A DNA stretch of 64,000 bases from Agromyces italicus DSM 16388 (GTDB lineage Bacteria > Actinomycetota > Actinomycetes > Actinomycetales > Microbacteriaceae): NCBI RefSeq assembly GCF_000421545.1, contig NZ_ATXF01000007.1:1-64000 (forward strand), in the 5' to 3' direction. The position numbers and the translations under genes were made by a program. The notes beneath the pieces are model-generated. The model had not been told where the DNA came from, did not search any database, and worked only from the letters and a program-made list of their open reading frames with translations. This document shows positions 41,992 through 49,395 of the stretch, piece after piece; the first letter of the stretch is position 1, and every line of letters begins with the position of its first letter.

Positions 41992-43217
41992 GTGGGCGCC
42001 AGCCCCACGGCGAACAGCCGGTCGTCGCCGTCGCGCGGCGAACCTCGCCCGTCGGTGTTGTTGCCGATGAACCAGAGCCCGCCGTCGGGTGCTGCGGCGA
42101 CATCGCGGATCCGCCCGAACTCCCCGACGAACCAGGCCGTCGACGCGAGGTCGCCGGCGCCGGTCGCGGGGGCGATCGTCCACAGCCGCTCGCCGCGGAG
42201 TGCGGCGAGGAAGAGCGTGTCGCCGATCGCGGCGAGACCGCTGGGGCTCGCCTCCCCGGTCGCCCACTGCTGCACGGGATCGGTGAAGCGCGGATCACCG
42301 GCTGCACCCTCGACGATCGGCCAGCCGTAGTTGGCACCGCGTTCGATGCGATTGAGCTCGTCCCACGTGTTCTGGCCGAACTCCGCGGCCCACATGCCGC
42401 CAGAGGCATCCCACGCGAGACCCTGCGGATTGCGGTGACCGATCGACCAGGCGAAGTTGCCGAAGGGGTTGCCCGGGGCGGGTTCGCCCTCGGGGTCCAT
42501 TCGCAGGATCTTGCCCGAGAGCGAGTCGGGGTTCTGCGCGGCATCGCGGACGCCGGCGTCGCCGGTCGTCGCGTACAGCAGTCCGTCGGGGCCGAACGCG
42601 AGGCGTCCGCCGTTGTGGTTCCCGGCCTTCGGGATGCCGGTGAGGATCTCTTCGGGCGCCCCCAGCGAGAGCGAGCCCCGGGCGCCGTCGAGCGGCATCC
42701 GCACGATGCGGTTGTCGTTCGCCGCGGTGAAGTACGCGTAGACGTACGGCGGCCGGTCGGCGTCGCCGGGCAGCAGCGCGAGCCCCATCAGTCCGCCTTC
42801 CCCGGCGGCGGCGACCCCCGGCACCTCGGTCACGACGCGGAGCGCGCCATCGGGCAGCACCTCGACGATGTCGCCGCGATCGCGCTGCGAGACGAGCGTG
42901 CCGCCGCCCGGCAGCACGAGGATCGACCACGGCGCATCGAGCCCCTCGGCGACGACCGACACCTCGCCCGTCGGCTGCACCGCCTCGGGCGCCGGCGGCT
43001 CGCTCGGAGTCGGGGGCGAGGTCGCGCTCGCCGAGGGTGCGGGCGTCGGCGTGCGGGTCGGCGTCGCCGCGGGTGGGTCGGCCGTGCAGCCGAGGAGCAC
43101 CGCGAGCAGGGCCGCCGAGCATGCGGAGCCGAGCACGCGACCCGCGATCGGATGCCGGGGGAACGGGCGGGGCCTCACCGAGGCATCCACCGCCACGTCG
43201 CCGTCTGCCCGTCTCAT
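41985..43217 (-). CDS. PQQ-dependent sugar dehydrogenase (glucose/sorbosone type) lipoprotein
   Basis: A 410-residue exported protein. A long n-region leads to a hydrophobic core and lipobox VLLGC (Cys44), then a Thr/Pro/Ser linker (46-75). The six-bladed propeller follows: EGLDAPWSILVLPGG, GEGGLMGLAL, the PQQ-site segment GNHNGGRLAFGPDG, IGHRNPQGLAWD, and EFGQNTWDELNRIERGANYGWP. It would oxidise aldose sugars outside the cell, but these soluble-GDH-like proteins often have an unknown substrate. GGGAGG precedes the ATG. Confidence 0.88.
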   Translation of the reverse strand: MRRADGDVAVDASVRPRPFPRHPIAGRVLGSACSAALLAVLLGCTADPPAATPTRTPTPAPSASATSPPTPSEPPAPEAVQPTGEVSVVAEGLDAPWSILVLPGGGTLVSQRDRGDIVEVLPDGALRVVTEVPGVAAAGEGGLMGLALLPGDADRPPYVYAYFTAANDNRIVRMPLDGARGSLSLGAPEEILTGIPKAGNHNGGRLAFGPDGLLYATTGDAGVRDAAQNPDSLSGKILRMDPEGEPAPGNPFGNFAWSIGHRNPQGLAWDASGGMWAAEFGQNTWDELNRIERGANYGWPIVEGAAGDPRFTDPVQQWATGEASPSGLAAIGDTLFLAALRGERLWTIAPATGAGDLASTAWFVGEFGRIRDVAAAPDGGLWFIGNNTDGRGSPRDGDDRLFAVGLAPTG

Positions 43218-43253
43218 GCCGCCTCCCAACCCCCAGTCTGCGCGCCGCAGCGG

Positions 43254-43259
43254 CAGAAT
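43254..43259 (+). promoter_or_regulatory. -10 element of pxpA (leaderless)
   Basis: CAGAAT, six bases (GGGAGG), then ATG 43266. The spacer itself is purine-rich. Confidence 0.4.
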
Positions 43260-43265
43260 GGGAGG

Positions 43266-44027
43266 ATGCGGCCCGCGATCGACCTCAACAGCGACCTCGG
43301 CGAGTCGTTCGGCGCCTGGCGCGTCGGCGACGACGAGACGATGTTCGGCCTCGTGTCGAGCGCGAACGTCGCGTGCGGGTTCCACGCCGGCGACCCGGCC
43401 ACCATGCTCGAGAGCGCCCGCCGCGCGGCGCGCCACGGCGTCGCGCTCGGCGCGCACCCCGGCTACCGCGACCTCGTCGGCTTCGGCCGGCGCGCGCTCG
43501 ACGTCGCCCCCGGCGAGATCGCCGCCGAGCTCGTGGCGCAGCTCGGCTCGCTCGACGCCCTCGCCCGCCTCGCGGGCACGCGGGTGCGCTACGTGAAGGC
43601 GCACGGGGCGCTCTACCACCGCCTCGTCACCGACCGGCCCGCGGCGCACGCCGTCGCCCGGGCGATCGCGGCCTACGACCCGACGCTCGCGTTGCTCGGT
43701 CCGCGGGCGAGCGAGATCGAGGCGGCGGCGGATGCCGCGGGGCTCGTCTTCGCCCGTGAGGCCTTCGTCGACCGCGGCTACGCGGCCGACGGCTCGCTCA
43801 GCCCCCGCGGTGAGCCCGGTGCGATCATCGACGACCCCGCCGCCGCCGCCGACCGGGCGCTCGAGCTCGCCGAGACGGGCGGCCTCGTCGCCGACGACGG
43901 CAGCCGGCTCGAACTCGCCCCCGACTCGCTCTGCCTGCACGGCGACACCCCCGGCGCGGTGGCGATCGCCCGCGCCGTGCGGGCCGCGCTCGAGGGCGCC
44001 GGCTGCCGAATCGAGGCGTTCGTGTGA
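43266..44027 (+). CDS. pxpA: 5-oxoprolinase subunit A (LamB/YcsF family)
   Basis: A 253-residue subunit of the ATP-dependent PxpABC enzyme that opens 5-oxoproline to glutamate. The family blocks are DLNSDLGESFG, NVACGFHAGDP, ALGAHPGYRDLVGFGRR, VRYVKAHGALYH and CLHGDTPGAV. Its end overlaps pxpB by four bases (GTGA). Confidence 0.93.
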   Translation: MRPAIDLNSDLGESFGAWRVGDDETMFGLVSSANVACGFHAGDPATMLESARRAARHGVALGAHPGYRDLVGFGRRALDVAPGEIAAELVAQLGSLDALARLAGTRVRYVKAHGALYHRLVTDRPAAHAVARAIAAYDPTLALLGPRASEIEAAADAAGLVFAREAFVDRGYAADGSLSPRGEPGAIIDDPAAAADRALELAETGGLVADDGSRLELAPDSLCLHGDTPGAVAIARAVRAALEGAGCRIEAFV

Positions 44028-44653
44028 CGAGGCGCCTGCTGCCGAGCGGCGAGTCCGCGCTGCTCGTCGAGTGCGACGGGCTCGACGAGGTGCTCGCCCT
44101 CCACGATGCGCTCGCCCCCGAGCGTCGGCCCGGCGTGATCGAGCTCGTGCCCGCTGCTCGCACGCTGCTCGTCGTGGTCGACCCGGCGGTGCTCCCGCTC
44201 GAGTCGCTCGCGACGTGGCTGCGGCGCATCAGGGTCGACGATGCGCCGGCGACCGATGCTGCCGCCTTCGGCGAGGCGGTCGTACCCGTGGTCTACGACG
44301 GCGACGACCTCGACGAGACCGCGGCCCTGCTGCACGTCTCGCCCGAGGAACTCGTCGCCCGCCACCTCGCCGCGTCGTGGCGGGTCGCCTTCGGCGGCTT
44401 CGCCCCCGGATTCGGCTACCTCGTGAGCGACGACTGGTCCTTCGAGGTGCCGCGACTCGGCGCACCGCGCGCACGGGTGCCCGCGGGAGCCGTCGCGCTG
44501 GCCGGAGCCTTCGCCGGCGTCTACCCGCGGCAGAGCCCGGGCGGCTGGCGCCTCATCGGCCGGACCGATGCGGTGCTCTGGGATGCCGGGCGGCCGGAGC
44601 CCGCCGTGCTCGCGCCCGGCCGACGGGTGCGTTTCGAGCGGGTGCGCGGATGA
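44024..44653 (+). CDS. pxpB: 5-oxoprolinase subunit B (KipI-like)
   Basis: A 209-residue subunit. The cyclophilin-like half ends in GFAPGFGYL, PRARVPAGAVALAG and YPRQSPGGWRLIG, the carboxyltransferase C/D signature. The GTG start overlaps the pxpA stop. Its last codons lie in the first unit of a 35-bp tandem duplication, so the reading ends RVRFERVRG. Confidence 0.92.
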   Translation: MTRRLLPSGESALLVECDGLDEVLALHDALAPERRPGVIELVPAARTLLVVVDPAVLPLESLATWLRRIRVDDAPATDAAAFGEAVVPVVYDGDDLDETAALLHVSPEELVARHLAASWRVAFGGFAPGFGYLVSDDWSFEVPRLGAPRARVPAGAVALAGAFAGVYPRQSPGGWRLIGRTDAVLWDAGRPEPAVLAPGRRVRFERVRG

Positions 44654-44708
44654 CCCGCGCCCTCGTCGTCGAGCGGGTGCGCGGATGACCCGCGCCCTCG
44701 TCGTCGAG
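44634..44708 (+). repeat. 35-bp tandem duplication across the pxpB stop / pxpC start
   Basis: Units 44634-44668 and 44669-44703, with the match continuing to 44708. Each unit carries the GGATGACC stop/start overlap. The period is not a multiple of three, so the frame changes and two ATGA overlaps result. Confidence 0.95.
44650..44688 (+). other. 12-codon mini-cistron made by the duplication
   Basis: ATG 44650 overlaps the pxpB TGA; it reads MTRALVVERVRG and stops at TGA 44686-44688, which overlaps the second ATG 44685. A ribosome finishing pxpB would have to pass through it to reach pxpC. It is a consequence of the duplication, with no claimed function as a protein. Confidence 0.7.
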
Positions 44709-45551
44709 TCCCCCGGCGCGCTCGCCCTCGTCGAAGACCTCGGTCGGCCGGGCTTCGCCCACCTCGGGGTGACGGGCTCGGGGGCCCTCGACCGCGGCGC
44801 AGCCCGGCTCGCGAACCGGCTCGTGGGCAACCGCGACGGCGACGCGATCGTCGAGGTGCTGGTCGGCGGGTTCCGGGCGCGGTTCACGGGCGGCGACTGC
44901 TGGTTCGCGGTCGCCGGCGCCTGGGGCCCGGTCGTCCTCGACGGGCGCACGGTGGCGCCGTACACGGCGGTGCGAGCCCCCGACGGCGGCGTGCTCGAGC
45001 TCGGCCCGGCCGTGCGCGGGCTCCGCTACTCGCTCGCGGTGCGCGGCGGCATCGACGAGGCGCCGGTGCTCGGCTCGCGTTCGCGCGACACGCTCTCGGG
45101 CATCGGCCCCGAACCGCTCGCGCCGGGGAGGGTGCTCGCGATCGGCGCCGAGCCCGAGGCATCCGTGCCGCTCATTGACCAGGAGGCCGCGTTCGCACCG
45201 CCCGACGGAGCGGTGACTCTGGCCCTGCGCCCGGGCCCGCGCGCCGACTGGTTCACCGACGCGGCCGGGGCGACGTTCTTCGAGGCGTCCTGGCGGCTCT
45301 CGGAGCAGGCCGACCGCATCGGTGCGCGGCTCGTCGGCCCGACGCTCGAACGGCGCGATGCCGGTGAGCTCGCGAGCGAGGCGACCGTGCCGGGTTCGGT
45401 GCAGGTCGCAGGCGACGGGCGGCCGACGATCCTGCTCGCCGATCGACCGGTGACGGGCGGGTACCCGGTGATCGCGATCGTGGCGCTGTCGTCGCTCGAC
45501 GCGGTCGCGCAGTTGCGGCCGGGGCAGGAGCTGCGCTTCCGGCACGCCTGA
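44685..45551 (+). CDS. pxpC: 5-oxoprolinase subunit C (biotin-dependent-carboxyltransferase-like)
   Basis: A 288-residue subunit with the opening VVESPGALALVEDLGRPGFAHLGV, followed by SGALDRGAARLANRLVGN, GGFRARF and the C-terminal RPTILLADRPVTGGYPVIA. I chose the second ATG (44685); the first ATG of the duplicated junction hits a stop after 12 codons. Confidence 0.93.
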   Translation: MTRALVVESPGALALVEDLGRPGFAHLGVTGSGALDRGAARLANRLVGNRDGDAIVEVLVGGFRARFTGGDCWFAVAGAWGPVVLDGRTVAPYTAVRAPDGGVLELGPAVRGLRYSLAVRGGIDEAPVLGSRSRDTLSGIGPEPLAPGRVLAIGAEPEASVPLIDQEAAFAPPDGAVTLALRPGPRADWFTDAAGATFFEASWRLSEQADRIGARLVGPTLERRDAGELASEATVPGSVQVAGDGRPTILLADRPVTGGYPVIAIVALSSLDAVAQLRPGQELRFRHA

Positions 45552-45591
45552 CTCCCCGCTGGAAACTACTCTTCACAACTTCGAGTGAGTA

Positions 45592-45606
45592 TGGAAGTAT
45601 CTTCCA
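45592..45606. promoter_or_regulatory. palindromic operator-like site
   Basis: TGGAAG-TAT-CTTCCA, perfect over 15 bases, 26 bases before the ATG of the hydrolase gene. A TTCACA (45571-45576) lies at about the right distance to be its -35. No matching regulator is evident nearby. Confidence 0.45.
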
Positions 45607-45632
45607 AAACCCCACGACTCGGAGGATCGAAG

Positions 45633-47330
45633 ATGCCCCTCGACGACACGCACGACGACCACGCGAGGCACGCGAGGCACGCGATGCACCTCGATGGCGG
45701 AGACCCTCCGGCCGTTCCCGCTGGAGTTCTCCACCGCCGCGGCTTCCTCACCCTCGCCGTGGCCGGCGTCGCCGCATCCGCGTTCACCGTGACGGTGGGC
45801 AGCCTCGCGCCGACGCCGGCGTTCGCCGCGGGCGCGGCAGCGGGCACCGCCGGCGCCGAGACCGCGGCGGGTCCGCGCAAGCGCGAGCTCCGCGCCATGT
45901 GGATCTCCTCCGTCGTCAACATCGACTGGCCGAGCCGCACCGGACTCACCGCCGATGAGCAGCGTGCCGAGTTCGTCCACTGGCTCGACGTGGCCCGGCA
46001 GTTCAAGCTGAACGCGGTGTTCGTGCAGATCCGGCCGACGGCCGACGCGTTCTGGCCCAGCCCGCTCGAACCGTGGTCGCAGTACCTGACGGGGGTGCAG
46101 GGGCAGGATCCCGGCTACGACCCGCTCGCCTTCATCGTCGAGGCGGCGCACGCCCGCAACCTCGAACTCCACGCCTGGGTCAACCCCTACCGCGTCTCGA
46201 TGCAGGCCGACCCGGCGAAGCTCGTGCCCGAGCACCCCGCGCGCGTGCACCCCGAGTGGGCGTGGGCGTACGGCGGCAAGCTCTACTTCGACCCCGGACT
46301 GCCCGAGGTGCAGGAGCACATCCAGCGCGCCATCCTGCACTCGGTCGAGCACTACGACCTCGACGGCGTGCACTTCGACGACTACTTCTACCCCTACCCG
46401 GTCGCCGGTCAGACGGTGCCCGACGCGGCGACCTTCGCCGCGCACGGCGGCGGCTTCGACGACGTCGCCGACTGGCGGCGGCACAACGTGGACACCTTCG
46501 TCAGCTCGATCTCCGAGCGCATCAAGGCGTTGAAGCCGTGGGTGAAGTTCGGCATCAGCCCGTTCGGCATCTGGCGCAACCGCGCGACCGACCCGCGGGG
46601 CTCCGAGACGGGCGGATCGCAGTCGTACGACCTCCAGTTCGCCGACACCCGCAAGTGGGTGCTCGAGGGCTGGCTCGACTACATCAACCCGCAGATCTAC
46701 TGGCAGATCGGACTCGCGGTCGCCGACTACGCGAAGCTCGCGCCCTGGTGGGCCGACGTCGCCGCGACGTCGGGCACGCACCTGTACGTCGGGGAGGCGC
46801 TCTACAAGGTGACCTCGGGAGCGTTCACCGACCCGGCCGAGCTCTCGAACCACCTCACGCTCGGCCGCGAGATCGACGCGGCGGGAACGCCCGTGCACGG
46901 CAACGTGTACTTCTCGGCGAAGCACGTTCCGGCCGACCCGAAGGGGTCGATGTCGCGGGTGCTCGCCGACCACTACGCGCACCCGGCGATCGTGCCGGCG
47001 ATGGAGTGGCTGCCGGCGACGGCGGTGCGGGCTCCCGTGCTCACGCCCCCCGTGCGCGGCGACGCCGGCGTCGAACTGCAGTGGCAGGATGCGGCGCCGC
47101 CGACGAGACGGGCGACTTCCTTCGCCGTCTACCGCGTCGAGGGCGACGGCGTCGGCATCGACGTCGAGGATGCCACGGCGCTCATCGCGACCGTTCGTGC
47201 GAGTGGGGGCGTGGTCCAGCGATTCGTCGACGACTCGGCGGAGGTGGGCCGCTCGTACACGTACGCGGTGACGGCGCTCGATCGGGTGTGGAACGAGAGC
47301 GCGCCGAGCCGGGTGCACTCGGTCGGCTGA
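45633..47330 (+). CDS. secreted glycoside-hydrolase-like 10 family (DUF187) protein
   Basis: A 565-residue exported protein. A His-rich start (residues 8-20) precedes a Tat-type signal (HRRGFLTLAVAGVAASAF, RR at 35-36), cut near PAFAAG. The barrel matches GHL10/DUF187: ELRAMWISSVVNIDWPSR, NAVFVQIRPTADAFWPS, LELHAWVNPYR, DGVHFDDYFYPYP, and INPQIYWQIG. A fibronectin-III-like module follows from about residue 475. The family is linked to cell-wall or polysaccharide hydrolysis. ATG 45633 is chosen because GGAGG lies seven bases before it; a GTG at 45585 gives 16 extra residues. Confidence 0.85.
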   Translation: MPLDDTHDDHARHARHAMHLDGGDPPAVPAGVLHRRGFLTLAVAGVAASAFTVTVGSLAPTPAFAAGAAAGTAGAETAAGPRKRELRAMWISSVVNIDWPSRTGLTADEQRAEFVHWLDVARQFKLNAVFVQIRPTADAFWPSPLEPWSQYLTGVQGQDPGYDPLAFIVEAAHARNLELHAWVNPYRVSMQADPAKLVPEHPARVHPEWAWAYGGKLYFDPGLPEVQEHIQRAILHSVEHYDLDGVHFDDYFYPYPVAGQTVPDAATFAAHGGGFDDVADWRRHNVDTFVSSISERIKALKPWVKFGISPFGIWRNRATDPRGSETGGSQSYDLQFADTRKWVLEGWLDYINPQIYWQIGLAVADYAKLAPWWADVAATSGTHLYVGEALYKVTSGAFTDPAELSNHLTLGREIDAAGTPVHGNVYFSAKHVPADPKGSMSRVLADHYAHPAIVPAMEWLPATAVRAPVLTPPVRGDAGVELQWQDAAPPTRRATSFAVYRVEGDGVGIDVEDATALIATVRASGGVVQRFVDDSAEVGRSYTYAVTALDRVWNESAPSRVHSVG

Positions 47331-47332
47331 GC

Positions 47333-47416
47333 CGCCACGGATTCGGGGATCGCCACGACTTCGGAGCCGATCGGGCGAGTCGGTCCGATCTCGTGGCGAT
47401 CGCCGATCTTGCGGCG
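47333..47416. repeat. 84-bp palindromic intergenic element, copy C
   Basis: The most symmetrical copy: GATCGCCACGA on the left is matched by TCGTGGCGATC on the right, and the dyad extends to about 40 bases on each side. It fills the gap between convergent genes (stops at 47330 and 47443) and could act as a two-way terminator. Confidence 0.78.
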
Positions 47417-47442
47417 CGGGGCGGGTGAGGCGGAGCGGGGCG

Positions 47443-48315
47443 TCAGCGCCCGGGCTTCGCGAGGAAGATCGAACGCGCGGGCGGTGGCGACGGCACCGCG
47501 GTGGCGTCGGTCACGATCGGGGCGCCGGCGATGAAGCGGCGGAGCTCCTCGCCGTCGACGAGCTTCGCCGGGGCCGGGTCGCTCGCGAGGCGGCGCGGCA
47601 GTTCGTCGAACGGCAGCGGCGCGTTCGAGGCGTACATGACGACGTTGCCGAAGCGGCGGCCCTTCAACATGCTCGCGTCGGCGGCGATCGCCACGTGCGC
47701 GAAGACGTGCGCGAGGGTCGCCGCCTGCGATCGGGCGAAGGCGAGGCCCGCGCCGTCGGCGACGTTCACGGCGACGATGCCGCCTGGGGCGAGTCTCGGG
47801 GCGATGAGTTCGTAGAATTCGACGCTCGTGACGTGCGCGGGCGTGCGGGCGCCGGAGAAGATGTCGACGATCGCGAGGTCGACGGCGCCGTCGAGCCCGC
47901 CGGGCAGCTTCGCGACGACCTCGCGCGCATCGCCGTGGCGGATACGGAGTTGCGCACCTCGCGGCAGCGGCAGGTGCTCGCGCACGAGATCGACGAGCTC
48001 GGACTCGAGCTCGACGACCTGCTGACGGGAGCCGGGCCGGGTCGCGATGACGTAGCGCGGCAGGGTCAGCGCCCCGCCGCCGAGGTGTACGGCGGTGATC
48101 GGCTCGCCCGGTTCGCGCACGAGGTCGGCGGCGTGCCCGATGCGGCGCACGTACTCGAAGCCGAGCCAGTCGGGCCGCTCGAGCTCGACGTGCGACTGCG
48201 GCGTGCCGTCGACGTAGAGGGTCCACGAACCCGGTGTCTGCCGTGACTCCTCGAGCCGGGCGAGGTGGCCGCTCACGGCGAGGCGGCGTTCGAACGAGTC
48301 GTCGGGGGAGGGCAC
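47443..48315 (-). CDS. spermidine synthase-like protein (first of a tandem pair)
   Basis: A 290-residue Rossmann methyltransferase-fold protein. The aminopropyltransferase-type blocks are HLGGGALTLPRYV, QQVVELESELVDL, RIRHGDAREV, DLAIVDIFSG and GGIVAVNVADG. The usual active-site GG(E/D)G is replaced by GGGAL, so true spermidine synthesis is doubtful; many actinobacterial members are of unknown function. The GTG start is set by a leaderless -10. Confidence 0.78.
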   Translation of the reverse strand: MPSPDDSFERRLAVSGHLARLEESRQTPGSWTLYVDGTPQSHVELERPDWLGFEYVRRIGHAADLVREPGEPITAVHLGGGALTLPRYVIATRPGSRQQVVELESELVDLVREHLPLPRGAQLRIRHGDAREVVAKLPGGLDGAVDLAIVDIFSGARTPAHVTSVEFYELIAPRLAPGGIVAVNVADGAGLAFARSQAATLAHVFAHVAIAADASMLKGRRFGNVVMYASNAPLPFDELPRRLASDPAPAKLVDGEELRRFIAGAPIVTDATAVPSPPPARSIFLAKPGR

Positions 48316-48321
48316 GAGGCC

Positions 48322-48327
48322 ACGCTA
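48322..48327 (-). promoter_or_regulatory. -10 element of the first spermidine-synthase-like gene (leaderless)
   Basis: TAGCGT, six bases (GGCCTC), then GTG 48315. Confidence 0.45.
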
Positions 48328-48336
48328 CCCGCTCGC

Positions 48337-49089
48337 TCAGCAGCCGCCCCACAGCACGAAGTCGAGTCGTTCGCCCGTCAGCACCTCGGCCGGGTGCGGC
48401 CCCTGCGCGAGCAGGCGCTCGCGCAGGCCGGGCGGCAGCTCTCCGCGTGCCGCGACGAGCACGGCGTTGCCCTCCTCGGCACCCGAGAGCACACTCGGAT
48501 CGCCGGCGACGAGAATCGCCGCGGCAGGGTCGGCCCGTGCGATCGCACGGGCCTGGTCTCGGAGCCGGCCGAGCCCTGCCGCGTCGGCCACGTTGACCGC
48601 GAGCACGCCGCCGGAAGACAGGAGCCGGAGGCATCCGCCCATGAAGTCGACGGTCTCGACGAACGCAGGTGCCTCCAGGCGCGAGTAGAGGTCGACGATG
48701 ACGAGGTCGAACGGCCCGTCGACGGTCTCGATGACGGATGCCGCGTCGCCGACGACGAGCTCGATGCGCGCCCCCTCGGGCAGCGGCAGCCGCTCGAGCA
48801 CCGTGTCGAGCAGTTCACGATCGAGTTCGACGACGAGCTGACGAGCGCCGGGGCGCGTCGCGGCGACGTAACGGGCGAGCGTGAGGGCGCCGCCGCCGAG
48901 GTGCAGTACCCGAAGCGGTACTCCGGGTGCACCCGAAGCATCGATGACGTGCCCGAGGCGACGGGTGTACTCGAAGAAGAGGTGGGTCGGGTCGAGGAGG
49001 TCGACGTGCGACTGCGCCGTGCCGTCGACGAGCAGCGTCAGCCCGTGCTCCGAGAACACGTCGGCGCCGAACTCGATGTGTGCCGCCAT
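48337..49089 (-). CDS. spermidine synthase-like protein (second of a tandem pair)
   Basis: A 250-residue paralogue of the neighbouring gene, 21 bases upstream of it. The parallel blocks are VLHLGGGALTLARYVAATRPG, QLVVELDRELLDTVLE, DLVIVDLYSRLEAPAF and GGVLAVNVADAAGL. It lacks the longer N- and C-termini of the first copy. CACGAT (49096-49101) lies six bases before the ATG. Confidence 0.78.
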   Translation of the reverse strand: MAAHIEFGADVFSEHGLTLLVDGTAQSHVDLLDPTHLFFEYTRRLGHVIDASGAPGVPLRVLHLGGGALTLARYVAATRPGARQLVVELDRELLDTVLERLPLPEGARIELVVGDAASVIETVDGPFDLVIVDLYSRLEAPAFVETVDFMGGCLRLLSSGGVLAVNVADAAGLGRLRDQARAIARADPAAAILVAGDPSVLSGAEEGNAVLVAARGELPPGLRERLLAQGPHPAEVLTGERLDFVLWGGC

Positions 49090-49297
49090 GACGGCATCGT
49101 GCCACGGATGTCGCGTCGGCGGATGCGGGCGCTCCCCGAATCGCCGGCGCTGAGTCGACTGATCGGCACCTGACTCCGCCAATCGGTAGCCGACCGCCCC
49201 GGATGTGCGATCGATCGCTCGAAGGCGCCTCCTCGGCGCGCGCCGATCCGTACGGGCGCGCGGGGGGCGGCCGTACCAAGGGCGTCGGGTTCGGGAC
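49090..49297. other. intergenic region, upstream half, no gene seen
   Basis: About 208 bases without a supported frame. The promoter of the minus-strand gene (CACGAT 49096-49101) lies at the left end and the ROK promoter starts at 49298. I see nothing else. Confidence 0.5.
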
Positions 49298-49327
49298 TTG
49301 ACATACATCCGATGACTGTGGTTCACT
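49298..49327 (+). promoter_or_regulatory. promoter of the ROK-led sugar operon
   Basis: TTGACA (49298-49303), 18 bases, TTCACT (49322-49327). The -35 is perfect and the -10 is weak, typical of a regulated promoter. The leader would be about 60 bases. Confidence 0.55.
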
Positions 49328-49336
49328 CATGCTGGT

Positions 49337-49361
49337 AATTACACAAGTCACTTGCGTAATT
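49337..49361. promoter_or_regulatory. 25-bp dyad operator before the ROK regulator gene
   Basis: AATTACACAAGT, a central C, then ACTTGCGTAATT: 12-base arms with one mismatch. It sits just downstream of the predicted transcription start, in an unusually AT-rich patch, where a repressor would block initiation. Confidence 0.7.
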
Positions 49362-49395
49362 TCTGATTCGCGGGACATCGTCCCGAAGAACCTCG

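Noticed and set aside
44650-44688. The 12-codon frame as a functional peptide gene
   Set aside because: It is explained fully by the 35-bp duplication and its sequence is just the pxpC start joined to the pxpB end.
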